From positions 95,175-159,174 of the forward strand of contig JACKFB010000014.1 in NCBI GenBank assembly GCA_020632695.1: a stretch of DNA of 64,000 bases, written 5' to 3'. A program made the position numbers and the translations under genes. The number at the start of each line of letters is the position of its first letter. Within the stretch, counting starts at the first letter, position 1. The notes under the pieces are model-generated. The model made no database searches. It was not told where the DNA came from and saw nothing but the letters and a program-made list of their open reading frames with translations. The stretch comes from Deltaproteobacteria bacterium (lineage in GTDB: Bacteria > Myxococcota_A > UBA9042 > PHBI01 > JACKFB01). Shown one piece after another: positions 8,949 to 17,502 of this stretch.

Positions 8949-10807
8949 CTACGGAGGGGGGTGGATGGTGATCTGCTCGATCTCGACGCTCTCTTCTCGG
9001 TCGGTGCTGACCACGAGGAGCTGCGGATGTCGCGGATCGATGGTGGCTCGGGCTGCGTCTGGGGGGTGGGAGTCGATTCGGAAGGTGGCGCCGGGGGGGA
9101 TGGGGGCGTCGAGCTTCGCGAAGGCCCGCTCGCCGCGGGCCACGGCTGCGACGAGGCCGCCTCGGGCACCGATGATCGTCGGGGTCCTGGTCAGCAGTAG
9201 ATATCCAGGGACGACGAGGCCTTCCGAGCTGGCGCGGATGCCTGTCCGCGGGCTGGATCGTCGGAGGTAGAAGACGCCCTCGTGCACCCGCGGGGAGCGC
9301 GCCTCGAAGCGGACCGGTTGGTAGTCGCGCGCGAAGGCCTCGGTGGCCGCCATCTCACGGCCGGCGCGGTAGCTCGGGCCGCCCCCGACGTCGAACACGA
9401 TGAGATCCGGCGCCCGGCCCAGCACGTAGGCGCCGTTGCCGTGCTCGTGGCCCAGCATGCCATGGCCGATGTCGGGCGGTGGGTGCTCGGCCAGGTAGCG
9501 ATCGTTGAGGCCCAGCATGTCGATGGCGTCCAGCTCGGACCAGTAGGCGATGCACCCGGCGGCGGTCACGGCCACGACCGCCCCGGAGTCCCCGAAGGTG
9601 GTCTGGAGCAGGCGGCCCGTCGCCTCCCCCTCCCACTCCCAGCGCTCCGTGATGGCGCGGCGGTTGGCATCGCGTTCGGGCTGGTCGACCCAGAGCAGCG
9701 CGCACACCGCACAGGTCGCCAGCCCGAGCGCCAGCGGCACCCAGCGCATCGCGCGCTGCTCCAGCCGGCGCATGGCCTCGACCAGGGCGAAGGTCAGGAG
9801 CACGACCACCGGCACGAGGTGCCGCGCGGCGGGGAAGATGTCGCCACCGACGCACGCCACGTAGAGCAGCCAGGCGCACACGTTGCCGGCGAGGATGGCG
9901 AAACGCACCCGGTGCTCGCGCTGGATCAGGCCGAAGACCAACGCGGCGGCGCCCAGGTCCGACAGGGGCCTCAGGTCGTTCCAACCCTCGCGCACGTACG
10001 CCAGACCGGCCGCGACCCGCTCTGGAGTGAAGGCGACCTTGATCAGGGCCGTGTTGGGCACCCACTGGCCGTAGTAGAGCCTGCGGAACGCGAGCTGCCC
10101 CAGGAAGAAGAGCAGCGGCACGAGGGCGAGCCGGGCGAGCAGGCGGAGGTTCTCGCGTGCCCCCCCCGCCACTGCCAGGCCGCAATCGCGCCGACGGTGG
10201 CGACGACGAAGATGGGCCCGTCGGGTCGGGTGAGGCAGAGCAACCCGAACGCGACCGCCGCGACGGCTCCCTGGCGTGGCCTCCCGTCGGCGTCGGCCAG
10301 CGCCGAGAAGGTCGCCGCCAGGGCGACCGCCAGCAGGGCCGCGACCATCGGCTGCTCGAGCCCGCCGATGGTCCACACGGCGACGGGTGCGGTGAGCGCC
10401 ATCATGCTGAGGCCGAGGAGCGGCGCGAGCTCGAAGCGGCCGCCGGGCCGCGGGCGGGCGATCACCGCCGCGACGACCAGCATGCAGGCCGCCCCGAGCA
10501 GCCGCGCCGCCACGATCAGGTCGACGCCGAGCGCGCCGAGGGCGGCGACGGACAGGGTCCAGAGCAGATTGCTGTAGCCCTCGACCGCGGGCCCGGACGC
10601 CCAGGTGAGGCCGCGACCGTCCAGAAGGCGTGCCGCGTACCGCAGCGAGATCAGCGCGTCATCCGAGATGAACGGATGATAGCGCGCCGCGTTGAGGCCG
10701 AGCAGCACCGCGAAGACGGTGAGCGCCAGCAGGGTGCCGAGGTCGAGAGATCGTTTCCACGCGCTCAAGCGGCCGTCCTTGGGCGAACGAAAGCTCCCCT
10801 CTTTCAC
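8949..10807 (-). CDS. glycosyltransferase-C-like membrane protein, frameshifted at a G8 run
   Basis: Polytopic membrane protein of the arabinofuranosyl/mannosyltransferase-like type. The N-terminal part has the tell-tale luminal-loop motifs FISDDALISLRYAARLLDG and GPAVEGYSNLLWTL, then many hydrophobic segments. The C-terminal part (VGGDIFPAARHLVPVVVLL, DAIDMLGLNDRYLA, GHEHGNGAYVL) lies in another frame. The two halves join at a run of eight C on the plus strand (10160-10167): reading nine G in the coding strand would give one uninterrupted protein of about 620 residues. This could be a sequencing error, a recent mutation, or a phase-variable switch. The start is taken as GTG 10807; GTG 10831, overlapping the upstream stop, is an alternative. 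It is third in a minus-strand trio of membrane genes. Confidence 0.7.
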
Positions 10808-10830
10808 ACCTTGGCTGGCTTCGTCGAGCA

Positions 10831-12591
10831 CTATCCACCCGGCGCGGCGGGCGGCGCGGCCCGGCGGCGACGCAGCCAGAGCAGGCCGGTTGCGATCAGG
10901 ATCAGGGCCGCCAGCAGGCTCACCGCGCGGCCCAGGGGAGCGGAGCCCAGGTCCGCGTGGCGCACCTCCATCGTGAAGGCGCCGGGACCCCGGACGGGCG
11001 CCAGGATGAAGCCCAGCTCGGGATCGGTCCGGTGCGCCACCGGCTGGCCGTCGAGCAGGACCTCGACCCCGGGGAAGTCGAAGGCGCCCAGACGCAGCAC
11101 ACCCGCGCGATCGGCCTCGCCCGCCAGCTCGAAGCTCCCGCAGGTGCGCCCGGTCACCGACGCGCGTATCCACGGCGGCCCCTCGACCATCGGCGTCGCC
11201 TCGGTCGGGTAGCGCACCACGGTCTTGGGCAGGTACTCCAGGAAACCGGCCGTCGTCGTGTACGGGTCCGCCAGGTCCGCGATGGCCGCCGCGCCGCGCC
11301 GGGCTACCGGTCGGTAGACGCCAGCCTCCTCGGGGGTCATCTCGCGGATGGCGCCGAAGTACAGCGTCGCGGTGCCCAGGGAGACGAGGATCAGGCCCGC
11401 CGCCAGCCCGCGGGCGAGACGCCGGCCCAGGAGGCGGGACGCCACCAGCGGCACCGTCCAGGCCAGGAGCAGCGCGATCGGTCCCAGGAACCGAAAGGGC
11501 GCCTGGGCGTGGTGTAGCAGCGGCACCACATCGTAGAGACCGGCCGCGAAGGGCAGCGTGAGCGCGACCAGCGCGGCCGAGAGCGCCAGCAGCAGCCACT
11601 GCCGCGCTCCCACGCGTCGAGGGCGGGCCAGCGCCAGCACGCACGAGGCCAGAAGCGCGAGGCCCACGCCGAGCCCCACCGACAGGCTCATCGCGTCGTC
11701 GGGCCCGGGGACGCTGGGCCCGCGCCCGAAGGCCACCCCCAGGAGCTGGCGCGGGTAGATGCTCTGCTCGGCCATGCCGTAGAAGCCCCGCGACATCTGG
11801 TCCACCCGCACCAGGGAGCTGTCGAGCAGCGCCGGCACCCAGAAGAACGCAGTCAGGCCCAGCGCCATCCCGAACGCCGCCAGCAGGCGCAGCAGGGCCC
11901 GGTGGTCCCGGCGCGGCGCGGCCATGCCGAGGCCGAGGGAGACGAAGAGCCCCGCGGTGAAGAGCGCCACCACGTTGTGGGTGAGGACGGTGAGCGCCAG
12001 ACCGCCTGCGGCGTAGAGGAACGCGCTCGGGCGGCGAGAGCCCTCGGCCAGATCGAGGGCGCCGGAGAGTGCCAGCGGCATGAAGCAGAGCCCGAGAAAC
12101 TCTGCCCAGGCGTGGCGCACCTGGAGATCGACGTGCAGGTAGGGCGCGGTGACCCACGTGACGGCTGCCGCCAAGGCCCAGAGGCGGCCGGCGCGCCGGG
12201 CGATCGCGCCCTGGACCACCCACGCGCTCAGGGCGAAGGCCGCGGTCAGGACGAAGAGCAGCGCCGACCGAGGGTCCACGCCCAGCGCCGCCAGGGGGCG
12301 GGCCAGCAAGTAGAGCCCGGCCGGGTAGTAGTGGAAGAGCGGGAAGCCGTGGCCGTGCGCCAGGTCGGGCAGCCAGCGGGGCCAGAGGCCGTCGCCGGGC
12401 GTGCAACGCGACAGCGCCACCAGGCGGATCTCGTTGAAGAAGCGATCGGTGCCCCAGAGCTCCGGGTGCAGCCACATCGGCAGCGTCAACGCCACCGCCA
12501 GCAGCACGGGCAGCGCCTGCCACGCGGCGCCGATGGAGGGCCGAGGCGGGGTCGGAGGCTGGTGGCGGTCCGGTTGAGGCTCGAAGGTCAC
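10831..12591 (-). CDS. 6-pyruvoyl-tetrahydropterin-synthase-related membrane protein (YfhO-like)
   Basis: 586-residue integral membrane protein. The luminal-loop motif LWPRWLPDLAHGHGFPLFHYYP (about residues 57-78) is diagnostic of the PTPS-related family, whose members resemble GT-C glycosyltransferases despite the name. About eleven hydrophobic segments follow, then a soluble C-terminal domain with a DFPGVEVLLDGQPV strand pattern and a last membrane segment ending in a basic tail. The start is GTG 12591, with AGGA just upstream; the open frame continues far upstream but only as the shadow of the next gene. The gap to the upstream gene is 29 bases and to the downstream one about 23, so the three are probably co-transcribed. 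A role in surface polysaccharide or lipid glycosylation is inferred only. Confidence 0.8.
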   Translation of the reverse strand: MTFEPQPDRHQPPTPPRPSIGAAWQALPVLLAVALTLPMWLHPELWGTDRFFNEIRLVALSRCTPGDGLWPRWLPDLAHGHGFPLFHYYPAGLYLLARPLAALGVDPRSALLFVLTAAFALSAWVVQGAIARRAGRLWALAAAVTWVTAPYLHVDLQVRHAWAEFLGLCFMPLALSGALDLAEGSRRPSAFLYAAGGLALTVLTHNVVALFTAGLFVSLGLGMAAPRRDHRALLRLLAAFGMALGLTAFFWVPALLDSSLVRVDQMSRGFYGMAEQSIYPRQLLGVAFGRGPSVPGPDDAMSLSVGLGVGLALLASCVLALARPRRVGARQWLLLALSAALVALTLPFAAGLYDVVPLLHHAQAPFRFLGPIALLLAWTVPLVASRLLGRRLARGLAAGLILVSLGTATLYFGAIREMTPEEAGVYRPVARRGAAAIADLADPYTTTAGFLEYLPKTVVRYPTEATPMVEGPPWIRASVTGRTCGSFELAGEADRAGVLRLGAFDFPGVEVLLDGQPVAHRTDPELGFILAPVRGPGAFTMEVRHADLGSAPLGRAVSLLAALILIATGLLWLRRRRAAPPAAPGG

Positions 12592-12620
12592 TGGCTTCCT
12601 GGAGCGCCGAGGCGGCGGGA

Positions 12621-14276
12621 TCAGAGCTTTATCGGCGCCGTGTAGAGCTCGACCATGGCGCCGGGCGGGGCCGTGGCAGCGTAGCGCTGGAGGGCCTCGG
12701 TCACACCCGGCACGCGGTCGCGGCTGGTGGCGACCACGGTGACCGCGCGCTGGGCCGCCGCGACGAGGGGGCCCGCCATGTGCAGGCGGCCCACGGCCAG
12801 CCAGCCCGGGGGGAACTGGCCGCTGAACCACTCCTGGTACACCAGCGCCGCCGGGACGGGGTCGCCGCCGACGAGCTCGGCCATCCAGGTGCGACGCCCG
12901 GTCATCCGGAGCCTGCGCGCGCGCTCGGAGCCCAGGCCCCAGAGGTCGAGCACGCGGTGCGGGTTGCGATAGGAGAGCCAGCCGATGTCGTTGGCGGCGA
13001 CGTCGGCGTCCAGGAACTCGGTGGCGATCCGGTGGAGCTGGTACTGCTGGAGGTAGATGTTGTTCGCTCCCAAGGGGGTGCGCGCGGTCACTTCGAGGTT
13101 TCGCAGGCTGAACGGGACCAGCGCCAGGGCGAGCGCGGCGGCCAGCGCGAGGAGCCGCGGTTGGCTGAGCCGGTCGGCGGCGACCCGGAGGGCGAGCACC
13201 AGGGCGACCGTGGCGCAGACGGTGGTGGCGTAGATGTCGTAGCGACCGAACGAGTCGTACCGGCCCGCCGCCAGGTGAGCGAGCGCGACCAGCAGGCCGA
13301 AGAGGGCGAGGCCTCGGCGTGCCGGGCGGTGGCGCTCGAGGACGCCGAGGCCCAGCAGCAGGCCGGTCAGGGCGATGAGCAGGAGCCCGCCGCCGTGGTC
13401 GAGGGACTGGCGGGCGTTCTGGAGCAGCGCCGCGCCCGCCGATCCGTGGGACGCGCCGAAGGCCACGCCCGACTTCACCATGATCGAGCTGGGAAGCGGA
13501 TTGAGCCCCTGGGAGACGAGGACCAGCGAGAAGGCGCCGACGAGGAGGGCAGCCGGCAGGGCCACGCCGAGGGCGACGCGCACGCGCCGATGCATCAGCA
13601 GGACCAGGGCGGCCGCGCCGGTGACGGCGAGGTTCTCGTATCGGACGAGGGGCCCCAGGACGGCGGCGGCGAAGAACCACCACGGTGCGGAGCGCGGCGT
13701 CTTCGCGTCGAGCAGGTCGACGAGGCCGGCCAGGACTGCCAGGGCAAGCGCTACCTGGAGCAGGTGCTCCATGCCGGAGAGCGCCAGGCCCACGAGGTTT
13801 CCGCAGGCGACCAGTCCCAGGACGACGGCGGCGGCGATCCATCGCCCGGCGGGGCTGCTGCCGAGCGGAGTGCGCAGCGCCAGGCGCCGCAGCAGATGCA
13901 CCGAGCTGAAGAGCGCGGCGACGTTGAGGGCCAGCGGCACGAAGGCGTGCCACGAAGCGCGCGCGAAGGGCGCCAGGAGCAGGGGCCAGAGGATCGAGGA
14001 GGAGGGGGCGGCGAGCTCCCCGGCGTTGATGCCGTAGTGAAGCTCGCGCAGCTGCTCGCTGAGCGAGAGGTGGATGTACGCGTCATCCAGGCTGTACATG
14101 AACACGCCGTCGTTGAGCGCGAGGACGGCGACGAGCTCGGCGACGAGCGCCAGCAGCACGACCAGATAGGGCGCGGCGGCGCTCAGCTCCAGGCCGTCCG
14201 CCGGGCGCCGCGGCGAGGTGGATGTCGAGGGGTCGAGAGGCGGTGCCACGGAGCTCCCGTCGTCTGGCCGTTTCAT
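12621..14276 (-). CDS. GT-C-like polytopic membrane protein
   Basis: 551 residues with about ten hydrophobic segments and a soluble tail. The loop after the first membrane segment holds YSLDDAYIHLSLSEQL, a DD motif typical of GT-C transferases that use lipid-linked sugars. Later GRYDSFGRYDIYATTV and DVAANDIGWLSYRNPHRVLDLWGLG resemble motifs in uncharacterised bacterial GT-C proteins. The N-terminus starts with a Pro/Ser-rich cytoplasmic stretch, and the ATG at 14276 is clear. It heads the minus-strand trio running down to 8949. The sugar donor and acceptor cannot be told from the sequence. Confidence 0.75.
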   Translation of the reverse strand: MKRPDDGSSVAPPLDPSTSTSPRRPADGLELSAAAPYLVVLLALVAELVAVLALNDGVFMYSLDDAYIHLSLSEQLRELHYGINAGELAAPSSSILWPLLLAPFARASWHAFVPLALNVAALFSSVHLLRRLALRTPLGSSPAGRWIAAAVVLGLVACGNLVGLALSGMEHLLQVALALAVLAGLVDLLDAKTPRSAPWWFFAAAVLGPLVRYENLAVTGAAALVLLMHRRVRVALGVALPAALLVGAFSLVLVSQGLNPLPSSIMVKSGVAFGASHGSAGAALLQNARQSLDHGGGLLLIALTGLLLGLGVLERHRPARRGLALFGLLVALAHLAAGRYDSFGRYDIYATTVCATVALVLALRVAADRLSQPRLLALAAALALALVPFSLRNLEVTARTPLGANNIYLQQYQLHRIATEFLDADVAANDIGWLSYRNPHRVLDLWGLGSERARRLRMTGRRTWMAELVGGDPVPAALVYQEWFSGQFPPGWLAVGRLHMAGPLVAAAQRAVTVVATSRDRVPGVTEALQRYAATAPPGAMVELYTAPIKL

Positions 14277-14464
14277 GTCGTCTCAGCCACCAGCGCGCGT
14301 CGGGCCGACGCCTCGAGCGTGCCCTGTGTGCGGCTCCGGGAACAGACGTCGCTCGCGCCGCTGTCGCGCGCGCCCACGACCGACGCGGCCGCCGAGCCGA
14401 GCGAGCATACGGTGTGTCGGAGGGCGCGCCAGAAAGCGAGGCGCCACCCGACGGGGCAGCGGCC

Positions 14465-14691
14465 CTTCCCTGGCAGCGCGTGGCGGCCAGATGCTTCGTC
14501 GGCTCCGGGCGCTACGGGTTGCAGCACGCGCTGGCGCGGACGGTGGGCATCGGCGACGCGTGCGAGGCGGTGGTGACGGTGCGCTGGCCCGACCTTCCGC
14601 TGGGCACCGAGCGCTGGACCCGGCCGCCGACCGGCGCTGGCGCCCGGTGCAGGGACAGGCGGCCGAGGCGCTGCCGGCGCTCGGACGGTGA
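14465..14691 (+). pseudogene. remnant of an ASPIC/UnbV C-terminal domain
   Basis: In the 425-base gap between two minus-strand genes, the plus strand encodes a fragment like the ASPIC/UnbV end of FG-GAP/CRTAC1-type proteins: GSGRYGLQHALARTVGIGDA followed by VVTVRWPDLPLG. After about 14617 the match continues in another frame as DRRWRPVQGQAAEALPALGR and a stop at 14689-14691. There is no start and no FG-GAP repeat region upstream. I read it as a decayed, frameshifted gene end. This rests on short motif similarity only. Confidence 0.35.
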
Positions 14692-14701
14692 GCGCGCGGC
14701 T

Positions 14702-15391
14702 TCAGCGCGGGCAGTTGCGGGCGGGGCGGTAGCCGGCGGCGCGGGCCTCGGCGTCGGTGGCGAAGAGCTGGCGGTTGTGTGGCGCGACCTTCTCGCGGTC
14801 GGGGCAGCCGGGAGCGTGGAAGATGTGCGAGCGCACGTTCCCGATGATGGCGCCCTCGGGCGGGCGCGGCGACGGGCGCTTCGAGCCCCTGCGCTCGAGG
14901 CTGCGGAACTCCCAGGGCGGCACCGGCGCGGGGTCGGCCCACAGGCCCAGGTGGCGCTCGCGTGCCTGACGCTCGAGCCGCGCCAGCTCCGCGTCGTCGG
15001 AGTACCTGAGATAGTGCCACGCCAGCCCGCGGGCCACGAGCTGGCGATTGAGCGAGGTGCTGCCGGCCGGCGTCAGCACGAAGACCTCGGCGAGGCGGCG
15101 CTCGTAGCGATCGTTGGCGGCCCCCACCACGCGCAGGCGCCGCCCGCGGGTGGCCTCCTTCAGGTAGCCGGTGGCGCGCTTGCCGAAGGCCTGCCTGCGC
15201 TCGGGAGCGTCGACGCCGACCAGCCGGATGCGCACCGTCCGCTGGTGCCACAGCACGTCGAGGGTGTCGCCATCGACGACGCGGACCGCGCGCGCCTCGA
15301 AGCTGGCGGGCGGCTCGACCGCCGGAGTCGCCCCAGGCCGCGGCGGCGCGGCGCTGAGCAGCAAGCAGACGAGCGCGAGCAGTTGCGACAT
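14702..15391 (-). CDS. secreted thermonuclease (SNase family) with Ada-like metal-binding tail
   Basis: 229-residue protein with an N-terminal signal peptide (MSQLLALVCLLLSAAPP). The SNase domain spans about residues 35-150: RVVDGDTLDVLW, RIRLVGVDAPERRQAFGKRAT and NRQLVARGLAWHYLRY carry the conserved Asp, Arg and Glu positions of a calcium-dependent phosphodiesterase. The last 40 residues (IFHAPGCPDREKV, then AEARAAGYRPARNC) resemble the zinc-binding region of Ada, a fusion often seen in exported nucleases. It would cleave DNA or RNA outside the cytoplasm. No operon partner is evident. The family call is strong; the metal-binding tail is a fair guess. Confidence 0.88.
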   Translation of the reverse strand: MSQLLALVCLLLSAAPPRPGATPAVEPPASFEARAVRVVDGDTLDVLWHQRTVRIRLVGVDAPERRQAFGKRATGYLKEATRGRRLRVVGAANDRYERRLAEVFVLTPAGSTSLNRQLVARGLAWHYLRYSDDAELARLERQARERHLGLWADPAPVPPWEFRSLERRGSKRPSPRPPEGAIIGNVRSHIFHAPGCPDREKVAPHNRQLFATDAEARAAGYRPARNCPR

Positions 15392-15532
15392 CGCGCGAGC
15401 ATAGCCCGCCGCCGCGCCACCGCCCAGGCCTCGCAGGCGAGTGCGCGCGCGGGGCCGTCCGCCGAGGAGACGGACCCGCGCGAAGTCGCCCCGCGTGCTG
15501 CCGCGAGGCGGGCTCTCTCCAACGGCCGCCGC

Positions 15533-17383
15533 CTACAGGTAGGGCAGCAGATTCACGCTGTGGCGAGCGTCGGTGCCGTTCCAGGCGACGAAGAGGTGGG
15601 CACCGTGCCTGAGCAGCGCGAGGCCCGAGTTGGCGGTCTCCTCGAGGGTCACCTTGCGTCCGTCCGCAGGCCAGCCCTGGAAGCGCAACAGATTGATCCT
15701 TCGGTCGGTTCCGACCCAACCCAAGTGCACCTGCCCTTCGCCGACCGCCAGCGCCGGCCCGCCCAGACACCGCTCGCCGAGCACGCGCTTCTCGCTGACA
15801 CGTCGCTCGTCAGCGGCCAGCTTGGCAACATTCAAGCTGCCGTGCGCATCGGTTCCGGTCCAGGCCAGCAGAAGACCACCGTCGTACCCGACCAGGGCCG
15901 GGCGCGAACGGGACAACTCATCGAGCTCCCAGCGCTCGCTCCACTGGCGGCCGTCGTCGGTCCACATCAGGTTGATGGTAGGGCGGGTGGACCAGCTCCT
16001 CTCGCCGGTCTGGTAGCCCCATCCCTGCCAGGCGAGATAGAGACGCCCTCCGGCGGTGCAGAGCGTGATGCCGTGATTGATCGAGACACCGATGTTGTGC
16101 TCGCTCTCCGTGAAGATGGGTGCGGGATCGGACCAGGAGCGCCCGCGGTCGGCGGAACGCGCCATCACTATCGCCATCGCTCGGAGCGGTCCCTGTCCCG
16201 GCGCCCACGCCGCGAGCATCTCGTCCTTGAAGAAGGCGAGGCCCGGGCTCCCGTGTTCGCCTGCGCCGGGCCGGATCGATTGGAAGGGCTCGGGGTTGTC
16301 GTATGTACGCCGGGGCTGGACGACGATCTCGTGGGCTCCGCTCTGGCCCGTCCATGCGACGTAGATCTTCTCGTCGTCGGCGGCGAGGGTCAGCGGCGCG
16401 ATGGTGCCATAGGGGGAGACGAACTTCTCCCCGCTCAGCCGAGCGACCGTCAGCTTGAGCTGGTACCGCCCTCCGTCCCCACGCAGAGTCTTGTCCAGGG
16501 AGATGGACGAGCCAGGGTCGATGGCCGCGAGCTGCTGCGGCTCGATGGTCTCCGTCCAGGTGCCGATGTGATCGTTCTTGAACCCGAAGAAGTTCACGAT
16601 GGCGCTCCAGGCGTCCCGAATCCAGCCCCAGATTGTCCGCAACGCCTCGTCGAACCCCCGCAGTACGTCCGCGGCCAATCCGGCGAAGGTCCCGATGACC
16701 GGGACCTCCGAGAGGTCGTCGAGGACCTCCGCGGCCTGGGCGAGCACAGGAGCAATCTCCTGCTCGTAGAAGCTGGCGACACGCCCGATGAAGTCCGAGA
16801 CTGTGCTCGCGACCGCTTCGCCGTCCTTCTCCCACAGGTCGACGGCGATACCGACGAAGGGAGCGGCCCCCTCGTACACCTTGACAGGGCTCGGCTTGAA
16901 GGTGCGGCTCTCACCCTTGTCCACCCCCGTCTCGGTCCGGGTGATGCCCGAACGGGTGCCCTCGCTCGCCAGCGGCGAGATGCCCGCCCACGCCGCGAAG
17001 ATCTCGTCGGACGCCGAAAGACCATCGCTGGTCTCATGGAGGCACTTGAAGGAGTCGAGCACCACGCGGTAGCGCTGCGTCGGCGGCTGGCTGACACCGG
17101 ACATCGCGAACGTGCTTGGCCGAGTGGTGGCGGGCCGGAGCGGCGCCGCGGCGCGCACGCGCCTCTGGAGCTCATCGTAGCTCGCGATCAGCGAGGGCAC
17201 GGGGCTGACGAACTCGACGAATCGCCCGGCCGTAGCGGGCGATTCGGTCAATTCGGGGAAGTGGCGGCGCACGGCCTCCGCTTCCGAGGTGGTCTTGCCC
17301 TCCTTGGAGTCGCGAAGGCCCTGTCGCAGCAGGTCGATCACGGGGTTTGGCGACATTGACGTGAGCTTGCCTTCGGTCGGCAT
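15533..17383 (-). CDS. large beta-propeller (sialidase/BNR-like) protein of unknown function
   Basis: 616 residues without a clear signal peptide. Residues about 105-195 form a beta-rich domain: VVLDSFKCLHETSDG, then DEIFAAWAGI and a GVDKGESRTF segment. A helical, amphipathic middle (about 200-270) ends WIRDAWSAIVNFFGFKNDH. The C-terminal half (about 310-616) has repeated blades with Asp-box-like pieces such as SADRGRSWSDP and the recurring AWTGTDA / GWVGTDR / AWNGTDA motif, typical of BNR or sialidase-fold propellers. A helical hydrophobic centre joined to a propeller could fit a secreted toxin or lectin, but I cannot assign a function. Codon use looks less GC-biased than in its neighbours, a hint of transfer. 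The adjacent upstream gene on the same strand is the STAND protein (119-base gap). Confidence 0.65.
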   Translation of the reverse strand: MPTEGKLTSMSPNPVIDLLRQGLRDSKEGKTTSEAEAVRRHFPELTESPATAGRFVEFVSPVPSLIASYDELQRRVRAAAPLRPATTRPSTFAMSGVSQPPTQRYRVVLDSFKCLHETSDGLSASDEIFAAWAGISPLASEGTRSGITRTETGVDKGESRTFKPSPVKVYEGAAPFVGIAVDLWEKDGEAVASTVSDFIGRVASFYEQEIAPVLAQAAEVLDDLSEVPVIGTFAGLAADVLRGFDEALRTIWGWIRDAWSAIVNFFGFKNDHIGTWTETIEPQQLAAIDPGSSISLDKTLRGDGGRYQLKLTVARLSGEKFVSPYGTIAPLTLAADDEKIYVAWTGQSGAHEIVVQPRRTYDNPEPFQSIRPGAGEHGSPGLAFFKDEMLAAWAPGQGPLRAMAIVMARSADRGRSWSDPAPIFTESEHNIGVSINHGITLCTAGGRLYLAWQGWGYQTGERSWSTRPTINLMWTDDGRQWSERWELDELSRSRPALVGYDGGLLLAWTGTDAHGSLNVAKLAADERRVSEKRVLGERCLGGPALAVGEGQVHLGWVGTDRRINLLRFQGWPADGRKVTLEETANSGLALLRHGAHLFVAWNGTDARHSVNLLPYL

Positions 17384-17502
17384 GATGGCCTCCTCGCGGG
17401 TCCTGGTTGAGCGCTACCGAACGCTTGCCAGCGTGCGTGGACGCTTCCGACCGGACCACGAAGCCAACCCGAAAGTTTGCCGAAGCGCGGCGATCGCCCG
17501 TG

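Noticed and set aside
17384..17502. Third copy of a fold-back element
   Set aside because: Only about 27 bases resemble the centre of the 59.1 kb element; no inverted ends are visible, so it is not listed as a feature.
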